55,008 bases of DNA from CAMDBL01 sp964498125 (GTDB taxonomy: Bacteria > Pseudomonadota > Alphaproteobacteria > Rhizobiales > Hyphomicrobiaceae), in NCBI GenBank assembly GCA_964498125.1, contig CAZCGE010000060.1, positions 1 to 55,008 on the forward strand, read 5' to 3'. The translations under genes were made by a program, and so were the position numbers. Shown here one piece after another: positions 35,079 through 43,261 of the stretch (positions within the stretch are counted from its first letter, which is position 1; each line of letters opens with the position of its first letter). The notes below the pieces were generated by a model that ran no database searches, was not told the origin of the DNA, and was given only the letters and a program-made list of their open reading frames with translations.

Positions 35079-35185
35079 GCGTGAGTGGTGAGTCGTGAAT
35101 GGTGAGTGGTGAAGCGTCGCTTTGCGACGATAGCGTGCCCATTCATCAACGACACCACTCACGACTCACGATTCACCACTCACGC
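35079..35185. repeat. Long inverted repeat between atpD and atpC
   Basis: The left arm 35079-35111 (GCGTGAGTGGTGAGTCGTGA onward) and right arm 35153-35185 are near-perfect 33-nt complements built of GTGAGT/GGTGAGTCGT units. Inside is a small hairpin GTCGC-TTT-GCGAC. The transcript would form a long stem between the two coding regions. The same arm sequence brackets the four-helix-bundle gene at 47.2-47.7 kb. Confidence 0.85.
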
Positions 35186-35196
35186 TCGAGGATCCA

Positions 35197-35586
35197 ATGG
35201 CAGACACATTCAAATTCGAGCTGGTCAGCCCCGAGAGGATCGTCTTTTCCGAGGACGCCGAGCAGGTGGTGGTGCCGGGTCGCGACGGTGATTTCACCGT
35301 TCTCATCGGCCATGCGCCGGTGATCTCGACACTGCGCCCGGGCGTGCTCGACGTGACTTTGCCTGGCGCCCGCAAACGAGTGTTCGTCAAGGGCGGGTTT
35401 GCCGAAGTCGACCCGAGCCGACTGACCGTGTTGGCGCAGAGCGCCTTCGACGTTGACAGCCTCGATGCGGGAACGATCGAGCAAGAACTCAAGGCCGCCG
35501 AGGTCGACCTGACCGAAGCCAAGGACGACCAGTCGCGGACCCGCGCCGCCGAATTGGTCGAGCAACTGAAAGCGCTGCAGCGCTGA
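35197..35586 (+). CDS. atpC: ATP synthase F1 epsilon subunit
   Basis: A 129-residue subunit that regulates F1. N-terminal beta sandwich FKFELVSPERIVFSEDAEQVVVPGRDGDFTVLIGHAP and RVFVKGGFAEVDPSRLTVLAQ are canonical; the C-terminal two helices (ELKAAEVDLTEAKDDQSRTRAAELVEQLKALQR) are short, as in alphaproteobacteria. It is the last gene of the operon, 122 bp after atpD with a hairpin repeat in the gap, which may lower its relative expression or stabilise the atpD message; this is speculation. Confidence 0.95.
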   Translation: MADTFKFELVSPERIVFSEDAEQVVVPGRDGDFTVLIGHAPVISTLRPGVLDVTLPGARKRVFVKGGFAEVDPSRLTVLAQSAFDVDSLDAGTIEQELKAAEVDLTEAKDDQSRTRAAELVEQLKALQR

Positions 35587-35721
35587 CGGGACGCGAGTAA
35601 CGTCGTGTGCCTGCAGCGCGCCGGCCCTACATACCCCTGGCTGGCGCATTTCCGCCACTCCGTTTAGACTGGCCTCCCCAAGCGCCTTTCATGAAGCCAG
35701 CAAGCCACGGAGGCAGCCCGC

Positions 35722-36051
35722 ATGTCCTTGAAGCTCGTCGAGAAGACCCAGGCAACAGCCAACGACCGGCCGGTCGCCGCGCCCACGGTCGAGTTCGAGA
35801 ATGACAAGACGATCATACATCGCTTCAAGATCAAGCCCGGCCAGCAGGTCGGATGGCATCGTCACGAGAATGATTATCTGACGGTGCAACTGTCCCACGG
35901 CAAGCTGAAGCTGACCAACGCCGACGGCACCGATTTCACGATCGACTACAAGCCCGGTACGCAGCGCTACGTCAAAGCCCCCATCGAGCACAACGCCGTC
36001 AACGTCGGCGATGTCGATATCGAGGTGTTGGAGATCGAGTTCAAGCGGTAG
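35722..36051 (+). CDS. Cupin domain protein
   Basis: A 109-residue single-domain cupin. Metal-ligand-like motif 1 is GQQVGWHRHENDYLTVQLSHGKLKL (two His and a Glu), and motif 2 is YKPGTQRYVKAPIEHNAVNVGD (His). Small cupins bind metals or act as isomerases, sensors or storage-like proteins; the role here is unknown. The ATG at 35722 is 136 bp after atpC and has GGAGG upstream. It is followed after 9 bp by a palindromic repeat. Confidence 0.85.
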   Translation: MSLKLVEKTQATANDRPVAAPTVEFENDKTIIHRFKIKPGQQVGWHRHENDYLTVQLSHGKLKLTNADGTDFTIDYKPGTQRYVKAPIEHNAVNVGDVDIEVLEIEFKR

Positions 36052-36060
36052 GGCACGGGC

Positions 36061-36183
36061 GTAGGGTGCAATAGCGTTGAAGCGGAGCAGCGCTCCGCGA
36101 CGACGCGTATTGCACCGAGCCGGCCACCCTCGATCGCACCCGCGTGTCGGTGCAATACGCCCTGTCGGGCTATTGCACCCTAC
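36061..36183. repeat. Nested TAGGGTGCAATAG palindromic repeat, left of rnhB
   Basis: Outer arms GTAGGGTGCAATAGC (36061-36075) and GCTATTGCACCCTAC (36169-36183) are perfect 15-bp complements. Inner arms GCGTATTGCACC (36105-36116) and GGTGCAATACGC (36149-36160) are perfect 12-bp complements. A sister element lies at 36891-37024, on the other side of rnhB. Confidence 0.88.
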
Positions 36184-36191
36184 ACACCCTC

Positions 36192-36833
36192 CTACACCGC
36201 CTCGGCCAGCTCGAGCGCCAGTTGCGTCGGCTTCCAGCTGCGGCGATGCTGCGCCGTCAGGCCGAGGCGCGCGACGGCGGCTTGATGCTCAGGCGTGCCG
36301 TAGCCTTTGTGGCGCTCGAAGCCGTAGCCCGGCAACTCGCCCGCCAGCGCCACCATCAGCCGGTCGCGCGTCACCTTGGCGATGATCGAGGCGGCCGCGA
36401 TCGACAGACACTTGGCGTCGCCCTTGACGATGGCGCGGGCGGCGCAAGGCAAGCCCGGCAGCTTATTGCCGTCGACCAGGACCAGGCACGGGGCCGACTC
36501 CAATGCGCGCACGGCCTGCGCCATGGCCCACAGCGTGGCATTGAGAATGTTGTCGCGATCGATGCGGGTGACATCGGCGATGCCGACGCCGCAGCGCGAG
36601 GTGGCGACGATGCGCTGGTAGAGCAGTTCGCGCGCATCGGCGTCGAGCACCTTGCTGTCGTCGATTCCCGGTGGAATGTCGTTGGGATCTAGGATGACCG
36701 CGGCGGCCACCACTGGCCCGGCCCAAGGGCCACGGCCAGCCTCGTCCACACCAGCGATGGGCCCGCCAGTGAGTTCGATCTCGACGCGCTCGAGCTCGAA
36801 GCTCGGCCTTGCCCGCGAATCGATTCTCGCCAT
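36192..36833 (-). CDS. rnhB: Ribonuclease HII
   Basis: A 213-residue RNase HII that removes RNA from RNA-DNA hybrids and single ribonucleotides. The catalytic start is PIAGVDEAGRGPWAGPVVAAAV with Asp30-Glu31; LVDGNKLPG supplies the next Asp, and SIAAASIIAKVTRDRLM and GYGFERHKGYGTPEHQ are the family C-terminal signature. The ATG at 36833 begins MARIDSRARPSFELE; upstream codons overlap the right-hand repeat and are not family-like. It is bracketed by two copies of the same palindromic repeat. Confidence 0.95.
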   Translation of the reverse strand: MARIDSRARPSFELERVEIELTGGPIAGVDEAGRGPWAGPVVAAAVILDPNDIPPGIDDSKVLDADARELLYQRIVATSRCGVGIADVTRIDRDNILNATLWAMAQAVRALESAPCLVLVDGNKLPGLPCAARAIVKGDAKCLSIAAASIIAKVTRDRLMVALAGELPGYGFERHKGYGTPEHQAAVARLGLTAQHRRSWKPTQLALELAEAV

Positions 36834-36890
36834 GCGCGTAGCATGACGGATGCACCGCGTGCCGTCAAAGGACCGCGCCGTGTGTGCTTC

Positions 36891-37024
36891 GTAGGGCGCA
36901 ATAGCGTCGATGTGGGACGCATCGCTCCGCGATGACGCGTATTGCGCCGCCACAAGCACTTTCATCGAAGCGCGGCGCGGTGCAATACGCCGTCGGCTGG
37001 CGCCTTCCGGCACTTGCACCCTAC
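36891..37024. repeat. TAGGGCGCAATAG palindromic repeat, right of rnhB
   Basis: Same design as the copy at 36061-36183: GTAGGGCGCAATAGCG (36891-36906), GCGTATTGCGCC (36937-36948), GGTGCAATACGCC (36979-36991) and TTGCACCCTAC (37014-37024). The arms are less perfect than in the left copy. Its right end contains the stop codon (TAG, read on the minus strand at 37021-37023) of the radical SAM gene. Confidence 0.85.
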
Positions 37025-38133
37025 GAAACAGGAAACAGATTGAGCTGCCCGCCAGGCGGAACCGGCCGCTGGAACAAGTCCATGCGCAGCGGCAGCCGGC
37101 GTTCGTTCAAACCGAGCCGCTTCAGGGCCAGGCGAAAGCGCTGGCCGATCAGGTCGGCGTAGGGTCCGGAGCCGCGCTGGCGCAGCCCGAAGGCAGCAAT
37201 GTAATCCTGGCCGCCGTGCATGGAGCGCAGCAGCTTGATGACATGGCTGGCGCGGTCGGGGTGATCGGTGGCGAGCCACTCGCGAAACAGCTGCTTGATC
37301 TCCAGCGGCAGGCGCAGCAGCACATAGCCAGCTTCGCTGGCGCCGGCGTCACGGGCAGCCTCCAGGATGCGCTCGATCTCGCTGTCGGTGAGCGCGGGAA
37401 TGACCGGCGCCACCATCACCGCCGTCGGAATACCGGCGGCGGTCAGCTCGCCGATGGCCTCGATCCGCTTCATCGGCGTCGAGGCCCTTGGCTCCATGCC
37501 GCGCGCCAGCCGGCGGTCGAGCGTCGTTACCGAGATCGCCACCTTGACCAGCCCATCCCTGGCCATCGGCGCGAGAATATCGATGTCGCGCACGACCAGG
37601 GCCGACTTGGTGACGATGCCGACGGGATGCCGGCAGCGCGCCAGCACCTCCAGCACCGACCGCGTGATGCGCCGCTCGCGCTCGATCGGTTGGTAGGGGT
37701 CGGTGTTGGAGCCGAGCGCAATGGTGGCTGGCCGATAGGACGGCGCGCCCAGCTCCTGCTCCAGAAGCTGGGCGGCATTGGTCTTGGCGTACAGCTTGGT
37801 CTCGAAATCGAGCCCGGCCGAATGCCCGAGGTAGCAATGCGTCGGGCGCGCGTAGCAATAGACGCAACCATGATCGCAGCCGCGATAGGGGTTGATCGAG
37901 CGGTCGAAGCTGATGTCCGGGCTGTCGTTGCGGGAAATGATCGAGCGGGCGGGCTCCTCGCGGACCTCCGTCTTGAACGGTGCAAGCTCGGCCACGCTGT
38001 CCCAGCCGTCGTCGAAGTCCTGCCGGGATGCCCGCTCGAAGCGGCCGGTGTGGTTGGAGCGCGTGCCCCGGCCGCGACGCCGCTCGGCGTCGACAATAGA
38101 GTTTGTGCCGGTTGTGCGTCGCTGCTCCTCCAT
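37021..38133 (-). CDS. PA0069-family radical SAM protein (spore-photolyase-like)
   Basis: A 370-residue radical SAM enzyme. The 4Fe-4S cysteines are Cys86, Cys90 and Cys93 in PYRGCDHGCVYCYARPTH; the head (RRGRGTRSNHTGRFE) and ISFDRSINPYRGC are typical of the PA0069 family, which resembles spore photoproduct lyase. IALGSNTDPYQPIERERRITR follows. The substrate is unknown. The ATG at 38133 (MEEQRRTTG) is chosen over one 12 codons earlier. The stop codon lies inside the palindromic repeat at 36891-37024. Confidence 0.88.
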   Translation of the reverse strand: MEEQRRTTGTNSIVDAERRRGRGTRSNHTGRFERASRQDFDDGWDSVAELAPFKTEVREEPARSIISRNDSPDISFDRSINPYRGCDHGCVYCYARPTHCYLGHSAGLDFETKLYAKTNAAQLLEQELGAPSYRPATIALGSNTDPYQPIERERRITRSVLEVLARCRHPVGIVTKSALVVRDIDILAPMARDGLVKVAISVTTLDRRLARGMEPRASTPMKRIEAIGELTAAGIPTAVMVAPVIPALTDSEIERILEAARDAGASEAGYVLLRLPLEIKQLFREWLATDHPDRASHVIKLLRSMHGGQDYIAAFGLRQRGSGPYADLIGQRFRLALKRLGLNERRLPLRMDLFQRPVPPGGQLNLFPVS

Positions 38134-38283
38134 GACCTGATCTCCGCCATTGCCCGATCTTGGCAGCATAGCATCGAACCAAGAACAAATAAAGAACTAA
38201 ATTGCCCGAGCGCAGCTCACCTGAACGCGGTATAGCCCGACCTCGAACGCATGTGACCTCCTCGTCCTGGCCTCAAGGCACGC

Positions 38284-39018
38284 ATGATCAGCGTGGTGAT
38301 CCCGACGCTCAATGCCGAAGCGGGCCTGCCCGCCACGCTCATCGCGCTGGTACCCGCCGCCGTGGCCGGGATCGTCCGCGAGGTCGTCGTCGTCGACGGC
38401 GGATCAAGCGACGCCACGTCACGGATTGCCGATGAGATGGGCGCAATGGTCCTCTCCGCGGCGCCGAGCCGTGGCGGCCAGCTCGACGCTGGCGCCAAGA
38501 TGGCAACCATGCCCTGGCTGCTGTTCCTGCACGCCGACACCGTGCTGGAGCCCGGATGGGAAAGGGAAGCCGCCGACTTCATGCGGCGTATCGACGACCA
38601 GCCGCAGGCGCCAACGGCCGCGGCGTTCTGCTACAAACTCGACGATATTGGTTTGGCGCCAAGGTGGCTCGAAGCCATGGTGCGGATCAGATCCCTGCTG
38701 TTCGCGCTACCGTTCGGCGACCAGGGCCTGCTGATGCCGCGCCGCCTTTACCATGCGATTGGTGGCTATGCTCAGCAGCCCATCATGGAAGACGTGGATA
38801 TCGTCCGGCGGCTTGGCCGCCGGCGGCTGGTGACCTTGCGCTCCTGCGCCTTGACCAGCGCACGCCGCTATCGCGCCGAGGGGTATCTCAAACGGGTGCT
38901 GCGCAATCAGGTTTGCCTGGCGTTGTATTTCGCCGGAGTCCCTGTCGCGCGCATTGCCGGTTTTTACGGCCAGCGCACGATCGTTGCCACGCGTTCGAGC
39001 GAGATCAAATCCGCGTGA
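38284..39018 (+). CDS. TIGR04283-type family 2 glycosyltransferase (arsenosugar-associated)
   Basis: A 244-residue GT2 enzyme. The donor-binding start is MISVVIPTLNAEAGLPATL, with VVVDGGSSDAT and LLFLHADT (DxD-like acidic position), then FGDQGLLMPRRLYHAIGG and IMEDVDIVRRL, where the ED pair is the expected base. It matches the TIGR04283 group, usually encoded beside a TIGR04282 gene and linked to arsenosugar synthesis in cyanobacteria and others. Here that partner is at 40121, with a metallo-hydrolase in between. The involvement of arsenic is inference from names only. Confidence 0.85.
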   Translation: MISVVIPTLNAEAGLPATLIALVPAAVAGIVREVVVVDGGSSDATSRIADEMGAMVLSAAPSRGGQLDAGAKMATMPWLLFLHADTVLEPGWEREAADFMRRIDDQPQAPTAAAFCYKLDDIGLAPRWLEAMVRIRSLLFALPFGDQGLLMPRRLYHAIGGYAQQPIMEDVDIVRRLGRRRLVTLRSCALTSARRYRAEGYLKRVLRNQVCLALYFAGVPVARIAGFYGQRTIVATRSSEIKSA

Positions 39019-39146
39019 TTGTGATGGGGGCTCATTCCCGTCGCCAAAGATTGGCCCTAGCGTAGGCCTTGTTCTTAAGCGGTCGGTCACATAGCCGAGC
39101 CGCACGCAAGGCGTTGGACAAAATCAAACAGGGGAAGCGCTGCATC

Positions 39147-40109
39147 ATGTCACATTTATCACGTCGTAACTTCGTCGTCTCCGCCGCCACCGCTGGAGCG
39201 GTGTTCGGCCTGAGCCGGCCGATCGAATTCATCGGCGCCGCCGAGGCGCAGACCGCCGCGCCGGCGAAATACAAGACCTTCACGCTCGGCGATATCCAGG
39301 TGACCACCATCTATGACGGCATCTGGGAAAAGGCGCACGATGCGGCTTTCATCAAGAATGCCTCGGTCGAAGACACCAAGAAAGCGCTGCTGGCGGCCAA
39401 GCTGACCGACGCCCATGTGCCGATCCCGTTCACGGTGACGGCCATCAAACGCGGCAACGACATCACCCTGTTCGATTCCAGCACCGGCGGCCAGACCTCG
39501 CCGAAGGCCGGCGAGTTCCTCGCCAACCTCAAGACGGCCGGGATCGACAAGGACAAGGTCAAGACCATCATTGTCACGCATTATCATCCCGACCACATCT
39601 TCGGTCTGATGGCCAAGGATACCGACGCTCAGATCTTCCCCAACGCCGAGATCGTCGTGCCGGTGGCGGAGCACAAGTTCTGGACCGATCCCGCCGTGTT
39701 CACCAAGCTGCCCGAGGCACTGCATGGCCGCGTCAAGCGCATCCAGAAGACGCTCGGCACCTGGAAGAACGTGCGCCAGGTCGACGGCGAGAAGGACGTG
39801 GTCCAGGGCGTGCGCGCGCTGCCCGCGTTCGGCCATACGCCAGGGCACACGGCCTATCTCGTGATCTCGGGCCGCAACCAGTTGATCGTGTCCGGAGACG
39901 TCACAAATATCCCGGCGCTGTTCGTCAAGAATCCTGGCTGGCACGCTCAGTTCGACAGTGACGCCGCCGTGGCGGAGACCAATCGCCGCAAGCTGTTCGA
40001 CCGCGCCGTCGCCGACGGCGTGATCGTGACCGGCTACCACTGGGGCATGCCTGGCGCCGGCCGCATCAAGAAGGACGGCAACGGCTACGCCTATCTGCCG
40101 ATCGCCTGA
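39147..40109 (+). CDS. Tat-exported MBL-fold metallo-hydrolase
   Basis: A 320-residue protein. The N-terminus MSHLSRRNFVVSAATAGAVFGLS has the twin-arginine motif SRRNFV and a hydrophobic core, so folded export to the periplasm is likely. The metal site is HYHPDHIFG (HxHxDH-type) and later FGHTPGHTAY with SGDVTN (Asp bridging). It resembles quorum-quenching lactonase/SoxH-like hydrolases; the substrate is unknown. The ATG at 39147 is chosen for the Tat signal; the frame is open 26 codons upstream. The TIGR04282-type gene starts 11 bp after its stop. Confidence 0.88.
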   Translation: MSHLSRRNFVVSAATAGAVFGLSRPIEFIGAAEAQTAAPAKYKTFTLGDIQVTTIYDGIWEKAHDAAFIKNASVEDTKKALLAAKLTDAHVPIPFTVTAIKRGNDITLFDSSTGGQTSPKAGEFLANLKTAGIDKDKVKTIIVTHYHPDHIFGLMAKDTDAQIFPNAEIVVPVAEHKFWTDPAVFTKLPEALHGRVKRIQKTLGTWKNVRQVDGEKDVVQGVRALPAFGHTPGHTAYLVISGRNQLIVSGDVTNIPALFVKNPGWHAQFDSDAAVAETNRRKLFDRAVADGVIVTGYHWGMPGAGRIKKDGNGYAYLPIA

Positions 40110-40120
40110 GGGCCACTGGC

Positions 40121-40783
40121 TTGCCGAACATAAAGATCAGCGGAACGGCGCACAGGCGAGCACCTGTTGCGCCGTTCCGGCCTCGACTCGTGGTGATGGT
40201 CAAACAGCCGGTCGGCGGTCGCGTCAAGACCCGCCTGGCCCGGCAAGCCGGATTGGTGCGCGCGGTCAACTTCTATCGCCGCGGCACGATGGCCGTGCTG
40301 GCCCGCGTCGGCCGGGACCCGCGCTGGCAGACCCTGCTTGCCGTGTCGCCAGATACCGCCGTTGGCTGCGCCGCTTGGCCTTTGCATCTGACGCGCATTG
40401 GCCAGGGCCAGGGCGATCTTGGCCAGCGGATGCAGCATATCTTCGATCGCTTGCCACCCGGGCCAGTGATCATTGTCGGTTCGGATATTCCAGGGATCAC
40501 GGCTGATCGCGTCGCGGCCGCCTTCCGGCTGCTGGCCAACCACGATGCCGTGTTCGGGCCGGCGTCCGACGGCGGCTATTGGCTGGTCGGCCTGAAGCGC
40601 CGGCCGCGCATCCCCAGGGCTTTCTCCGATGTCCGCTGGTCGACCGCCGATACCCTCGCCGACAGCAAGGCTAACCTCGCCGGCCTCCGCATCGCCCGTG
40701 CCACCCTGCTCGACGACGTGGACGAGGTTGCTGACCTCGATCGGACCGGCGGCACTTACGGCTGCGTGGTGCGCGGGCGATAG
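40121..40783 (+). CDS. TIGR04282/DUF2064 nucleotide-diphospho-sugar transferase-like protein
   Basis: A 220-residue protein with the Rossmann-like NTP-transferase fold: VMVKQPVGGRVKTRLARQAG (the PxxGxxKTRL motif of DUF2064), GQGQGDLGQRMQHIF, VIIVGSDIPGIT and VFGPASDGGYWLVGLKR, all family signatures. It is the usual partner of TIGR04283 glycosyltransferases. A TTG at 40121 is used as start because GAGGG lies 8 nt before it and the alternative ATG (40196) would cut into the motif. Its partner glycosyltransferase is 1.1 kb upstream. Confidence 0.85.
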   Translation: MPNIKISGTAHRRAPVAPFRPRLVVMVKQPVGGRVKTRLARQAGLVRAVNFYRRGTMAVLARVGRDPRWQTLLAVSPDTAVGCAAWPLHLTRIGQGQGDLGQRMQHIFDRLPPGPVIIVGSDIPGITADRVAAAFRLLANHDAVFGPASDGGYWLVGLKRRPRIPRAFSDVRWSTADTLADSKANLAGLRIARATLLDDVDEVADLDRTGGTYGCVVRGR

Positions 40784-41107
40784 CGGTGGCATGGATCCGT
40801 CAAGCGAATATGCCGCTGTCTCATCAAATGGATGCGGTTCCTGCTGGCCGCCGGGGCGGCGACACGATCGCGGAGCTTCGCCAGCGGCCCCGATTGCGCC
40901 ACCTCGAAGCTTGACAAGTCCGTGAAACACAAAGGACTATCAAGCCGTCGCGCGGACGGCCGTGTGCGTGGATAATAACCGTTGGATGGGGTCGAACTCG
41001 GGGCAGCCTGAAGCTGGAACAGGCGGCAACGAGCACCGGCTTCGCAGCAAAAAAATACCGGCTGGACGTGGCCCACGGCCGGAAACACGAACGGGGAGGA
41101 CATCGAC
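40784..41107. other. 324-bp gap upstream of tctB
   Basis: No gene is supported. In TTT loci a tctC gene often precedes tctB; here nothing of that type is found, and the long minus-strand frame across this region is antisense shadow. The gap should carry the promoter of tctBA; GGGGAGGA at about 41092-41099 is the tctB ribosome site. Confidence 0.4.
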
Positions 41108-41599
41108 ATGGCGTCCGACGCCAACGACAGGACAAGGCGCGCGTCCTGGAGCCAGATCATCGCCAACGAATGGTTCCCGCCGGGGCTGCTGTTCATCGCC
41201 TTCGGCGCGCTCGGCCTGTTCGTGTCCCGCAACTATGACATGGGTGACGTCAATCACATGGGGCCGGGCTGGTTCCCGCGCGCGCTGTGCATCGGCCTGA
41301 TCGGCCTCGGCACCCTGATCTGCTGGCGCGGCTTGTACGAGCGCGTGACAGCGCACACCGACGGCAATGTCACGCGCGGCTTCGTCATGGTGCTGCTGTC
41401 GATGGTCGTGTTCGGGCTGTCGATCGAGCGGCTCGGCTTCGTCGCGGCCCTGGTGCTGGTGGTCTTGGTCGCCAGCCTTGCCCGCCGTGATCAGAAGCTG
41501 GTCGAAGTGCTGCTCACCACGGCGATCATCGTCGTCATGTCGGTTGCGGTGTTCATCTGGGCGCTGAAGCTTCCCTTCCGCTTGTGGCCGGATTTCTGA
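41108..41599 (+). CDS. tctB: Tripartite tricarboxylate transporter TctB (small membrane subunit)
   Basis: A 163-residue membrane subunit with four predicted helices (PPGLLFIAFGALGLFVS, FPRALCIGLIGLGTLICW, FVMVLLSMVVFGLSI, FVAALVLVVLVASLA) plus VLLTTAIIVVMSVAVFIWAL. TctB is poorly conserved, but size, GPGWFPRAL motif and the tctA gene 3 bp downstream settle the call. With TctA it forms the permease that accepts acids from TctC/Bug proteins. No tctC is beside it; the Bug genes at 2.3-6.8 kb are the only ones in the window. Confidence 0.88.
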   Translation: MASDANDRTRRASWSQIIANEWFPPGLLFIAFGALGLFVSRNYDMGDVNHMGPGWFPRALCIGLIGLGTLICWRGLYERVTAHTDGNVTRGFVMVLLSMVVFGLSIERLGFVAALVLVVLVASLARRDQKLVEVLLTTAIIVVMSVAVFIWALKLPFRLWPDF

Positions 41600-41602
41600 A
41601 AC

Positions 41603-43096
41603 ATGCAGGACCTGTTCAGCAACCTGGCGCTCGGTTTCAGCGTCGCCTTCACGCCGGCCAACCTGCTGGCCTGCCTGGTCGGCTGCCTTGGTGGCACGCT
41701 GGTCGGCGTGCTGCCCGGCATCGGCCCGGTGACGACGATCGCGCTGCTGTTGCCGGTGACGTTCTATCTGCCGCCGGAATCCGGGCTGATCATGCTGGCC
41801 GGCATCTTCTACGGCGCGCAATATGGCGGCTCGACCACGGCGATCCTGGTCAACATGCCGGGCGAGACCTCGGCGGTCGTCACCGCCATCGACGGCCACG
41901 AGATGGCACGCCAAGGTCGCGCCGGCCCCGCCCTCGCCGTGGCGGCGCTCGCTTCCGTGTTCGCCGGCATGGTGGCCACCGTGCTGATCTGTATCGCCGC
42001 GCCGCCCCTGGCGATCGTCGGCAAATCTTTCGGCGCGCCCGAATACTGCTCGCTGATGATGCTCGGCCTGATCGGCTCGGTGGTGATCGCCAATGGCTCG
42101 GTGCTGAAGGCCTTCGCCATGGTGCTGCTCGGCCTGCTGCTGGGCATCGTCGGCATCGACGTCAACTCGGGCGATGCCCGCTTCACGTTCGGGCTGACGA
42201 CGCTGATGGACGGCATCGACTTCGTGCCGATCAGCGTCGGCCTGTTCGGCCTCGGCGAGATCATCGCCAACCTGCGTCACACGGAGCACCGCGCGGTGCC
42301 GGAGGGCAAGCTTCGCCTGATGCCGAGCGCCGATGATTTCCGCAAAGCCATCCCCGCGGCGCTGCGTGGCACCGCGGTCGGCTCGGTGATCGGCGTGCTG
42401 CCGGGCGGCGGCGCGGCACTGTCCTCGTTCATGGCCTATATGCTGGAGAAGAAGGTCGCCAGGGATCCCTCGATCTTCGGCAAGGGCGCAATTCAGGGCG
42501 TCGCCGGGCCGGAGGCCGCCAACAATGCCGGCGCGCAGACCTCGTTCATTCCCATGCTGACGCTCGGCATTCCGGGCAACGCGGTGATGGCGGTGATGGT
42601 CGCGGCGCTGATGATTCATGGCATCTCGCCGGGCCCTGGCGTCATGACCGAGCGGCCGCAGCTGTTCTGGGGCGTCATCGCCTCCATGTTCATCGGTAAC
42701 GTCATGCTGGTGATCATCAACCTGCCGCTGATCGGCATCTGGATCAGCCTGCTGCGCATCCCCTATCGGCTGCTGTACCTCGCCATCGTCGTGTTTTGCG
42801 CCATCGGCTCCTATGCCTTCCGCGGCAACCCGCTCGATGTCTTCGTCGCCGCCTTTTTCGGTGTGCTCGGCTACTTCTTCCTGCGCTATCGCTGCGAGGC
42901 GCCGCCCTTGCTGCTCGGCTTCGTGCTCGGTCCGCAGATGGAGGAGAACCTCAGGCGCTCGATGCTGATCTCCGGCGGCGAGTTCGGCATCTTCGTGCAG
43001 CGTCCCATCAGCCTCGGGCTGCTGATCGCCGGCGCGGCGCTGCTGGCGCTGATCGTGCTGCCGACCTTCCGCCGCACGCGCGAGGCGGCGCTGTAG
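41603..43096 (+). CDS. tctA: Tripartite tricarboxylate transporter TctA (large membrane subunit)
   Basis: A 497-residue permease with about 11-12 hydrophobic segments. Signatures are GTLVGVLPGIGPVTTIALLLPVTF, the FYGAQYGGSTTAILVNMPGE motif, and SVIGVLPGGGAALSSFMAYMLE, which are the two duplicated halves of the TctA fold. It imports di- or tricarboxylates together with TctB and a periplasmic binding protein. It starts 3 bp after tctB. The TAG stop is part of a palindromic repeat (43093-43172). Confidence 0.95.
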   Translation: MQDLFSNLALGFSVAFTPANLLACLVGCLGGTLVGVLPGIGPVTTIALLLPVTFYLPPESGLIMLAGIFYGAQYGGSTTAILVNMPGETSAVVTAIDGHEMARQGRAGPALAVAALASVFAGMVATVLICIAAPPLAIVGKSFGAPEYCSLMMLGLIGSVVIANGSVLKAFAMVLLGLLLGIVGIDVNSGDARFTFGLTTLMDGIDFVPISVGLFGLGEIIANLRHTEHRAVPEGKLRLMPSADDFRKAIPAALRGTAVGSVIGVLPGGGAALSSFMAYMLEKKVARDPSIFGKGAIQGVAGPEAANNAGAQTSFIPMLTLGIPGNAVMAVMVAALMIHGISPGPGVMTERPQLFWGVIASMFIGNVMLVIINLPLIGIWISLLRIPYRLLYLAIVVFCAIGSYAFRGNPLDVFVAAFFGVLGYFFLRYRCEAPPLLLGFVLGPQMEENLRRSMLISGGEFGIFVQRPISLGLLIAGAALLALIVLPTFRRTREAAL

Positions 43097-43172
43097 GTCG
43101 GGTAGAGCACTTCGCGAGACCCGACATTCGTGCGCCGAGACTTGTCGGGTCTCGTTCCTCGACCCAACCTAC
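43093..43172. repeat. TAGGTYGGGT palindromic repeat after tctA
   Basis: Inner arms CGAGACCCGACA (43115-43126) and TGTCGGGTCTCG (43143-43154) are perfect 12-bp complements. Outer arms GTAGGTCGGGTAGAG (43093-43107) and CTCGACCCAACCTAC (43158-43172) match in 13 of 15 positions. The left arm contains the tctA stop codon. The design parallels the nested repeats flanking rnhB. Confidence 0.85.
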
Positions 43173-43261
43173 GCGTGTCCGGCCATCTGCCCTATTGGAA
43201 TCGCCCGGCGCGGGGCGTAACCTGTCGCCAAATCGTCGCAGATGCCGATGGAGGACGCCCC

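Noticed and set aside
40940..42619. 559-codon minus-strand frame rich in His, Arg, Gln, Asp
   Set aside because: Antisense of tctBA, no domain, composition typical of shadow frames.
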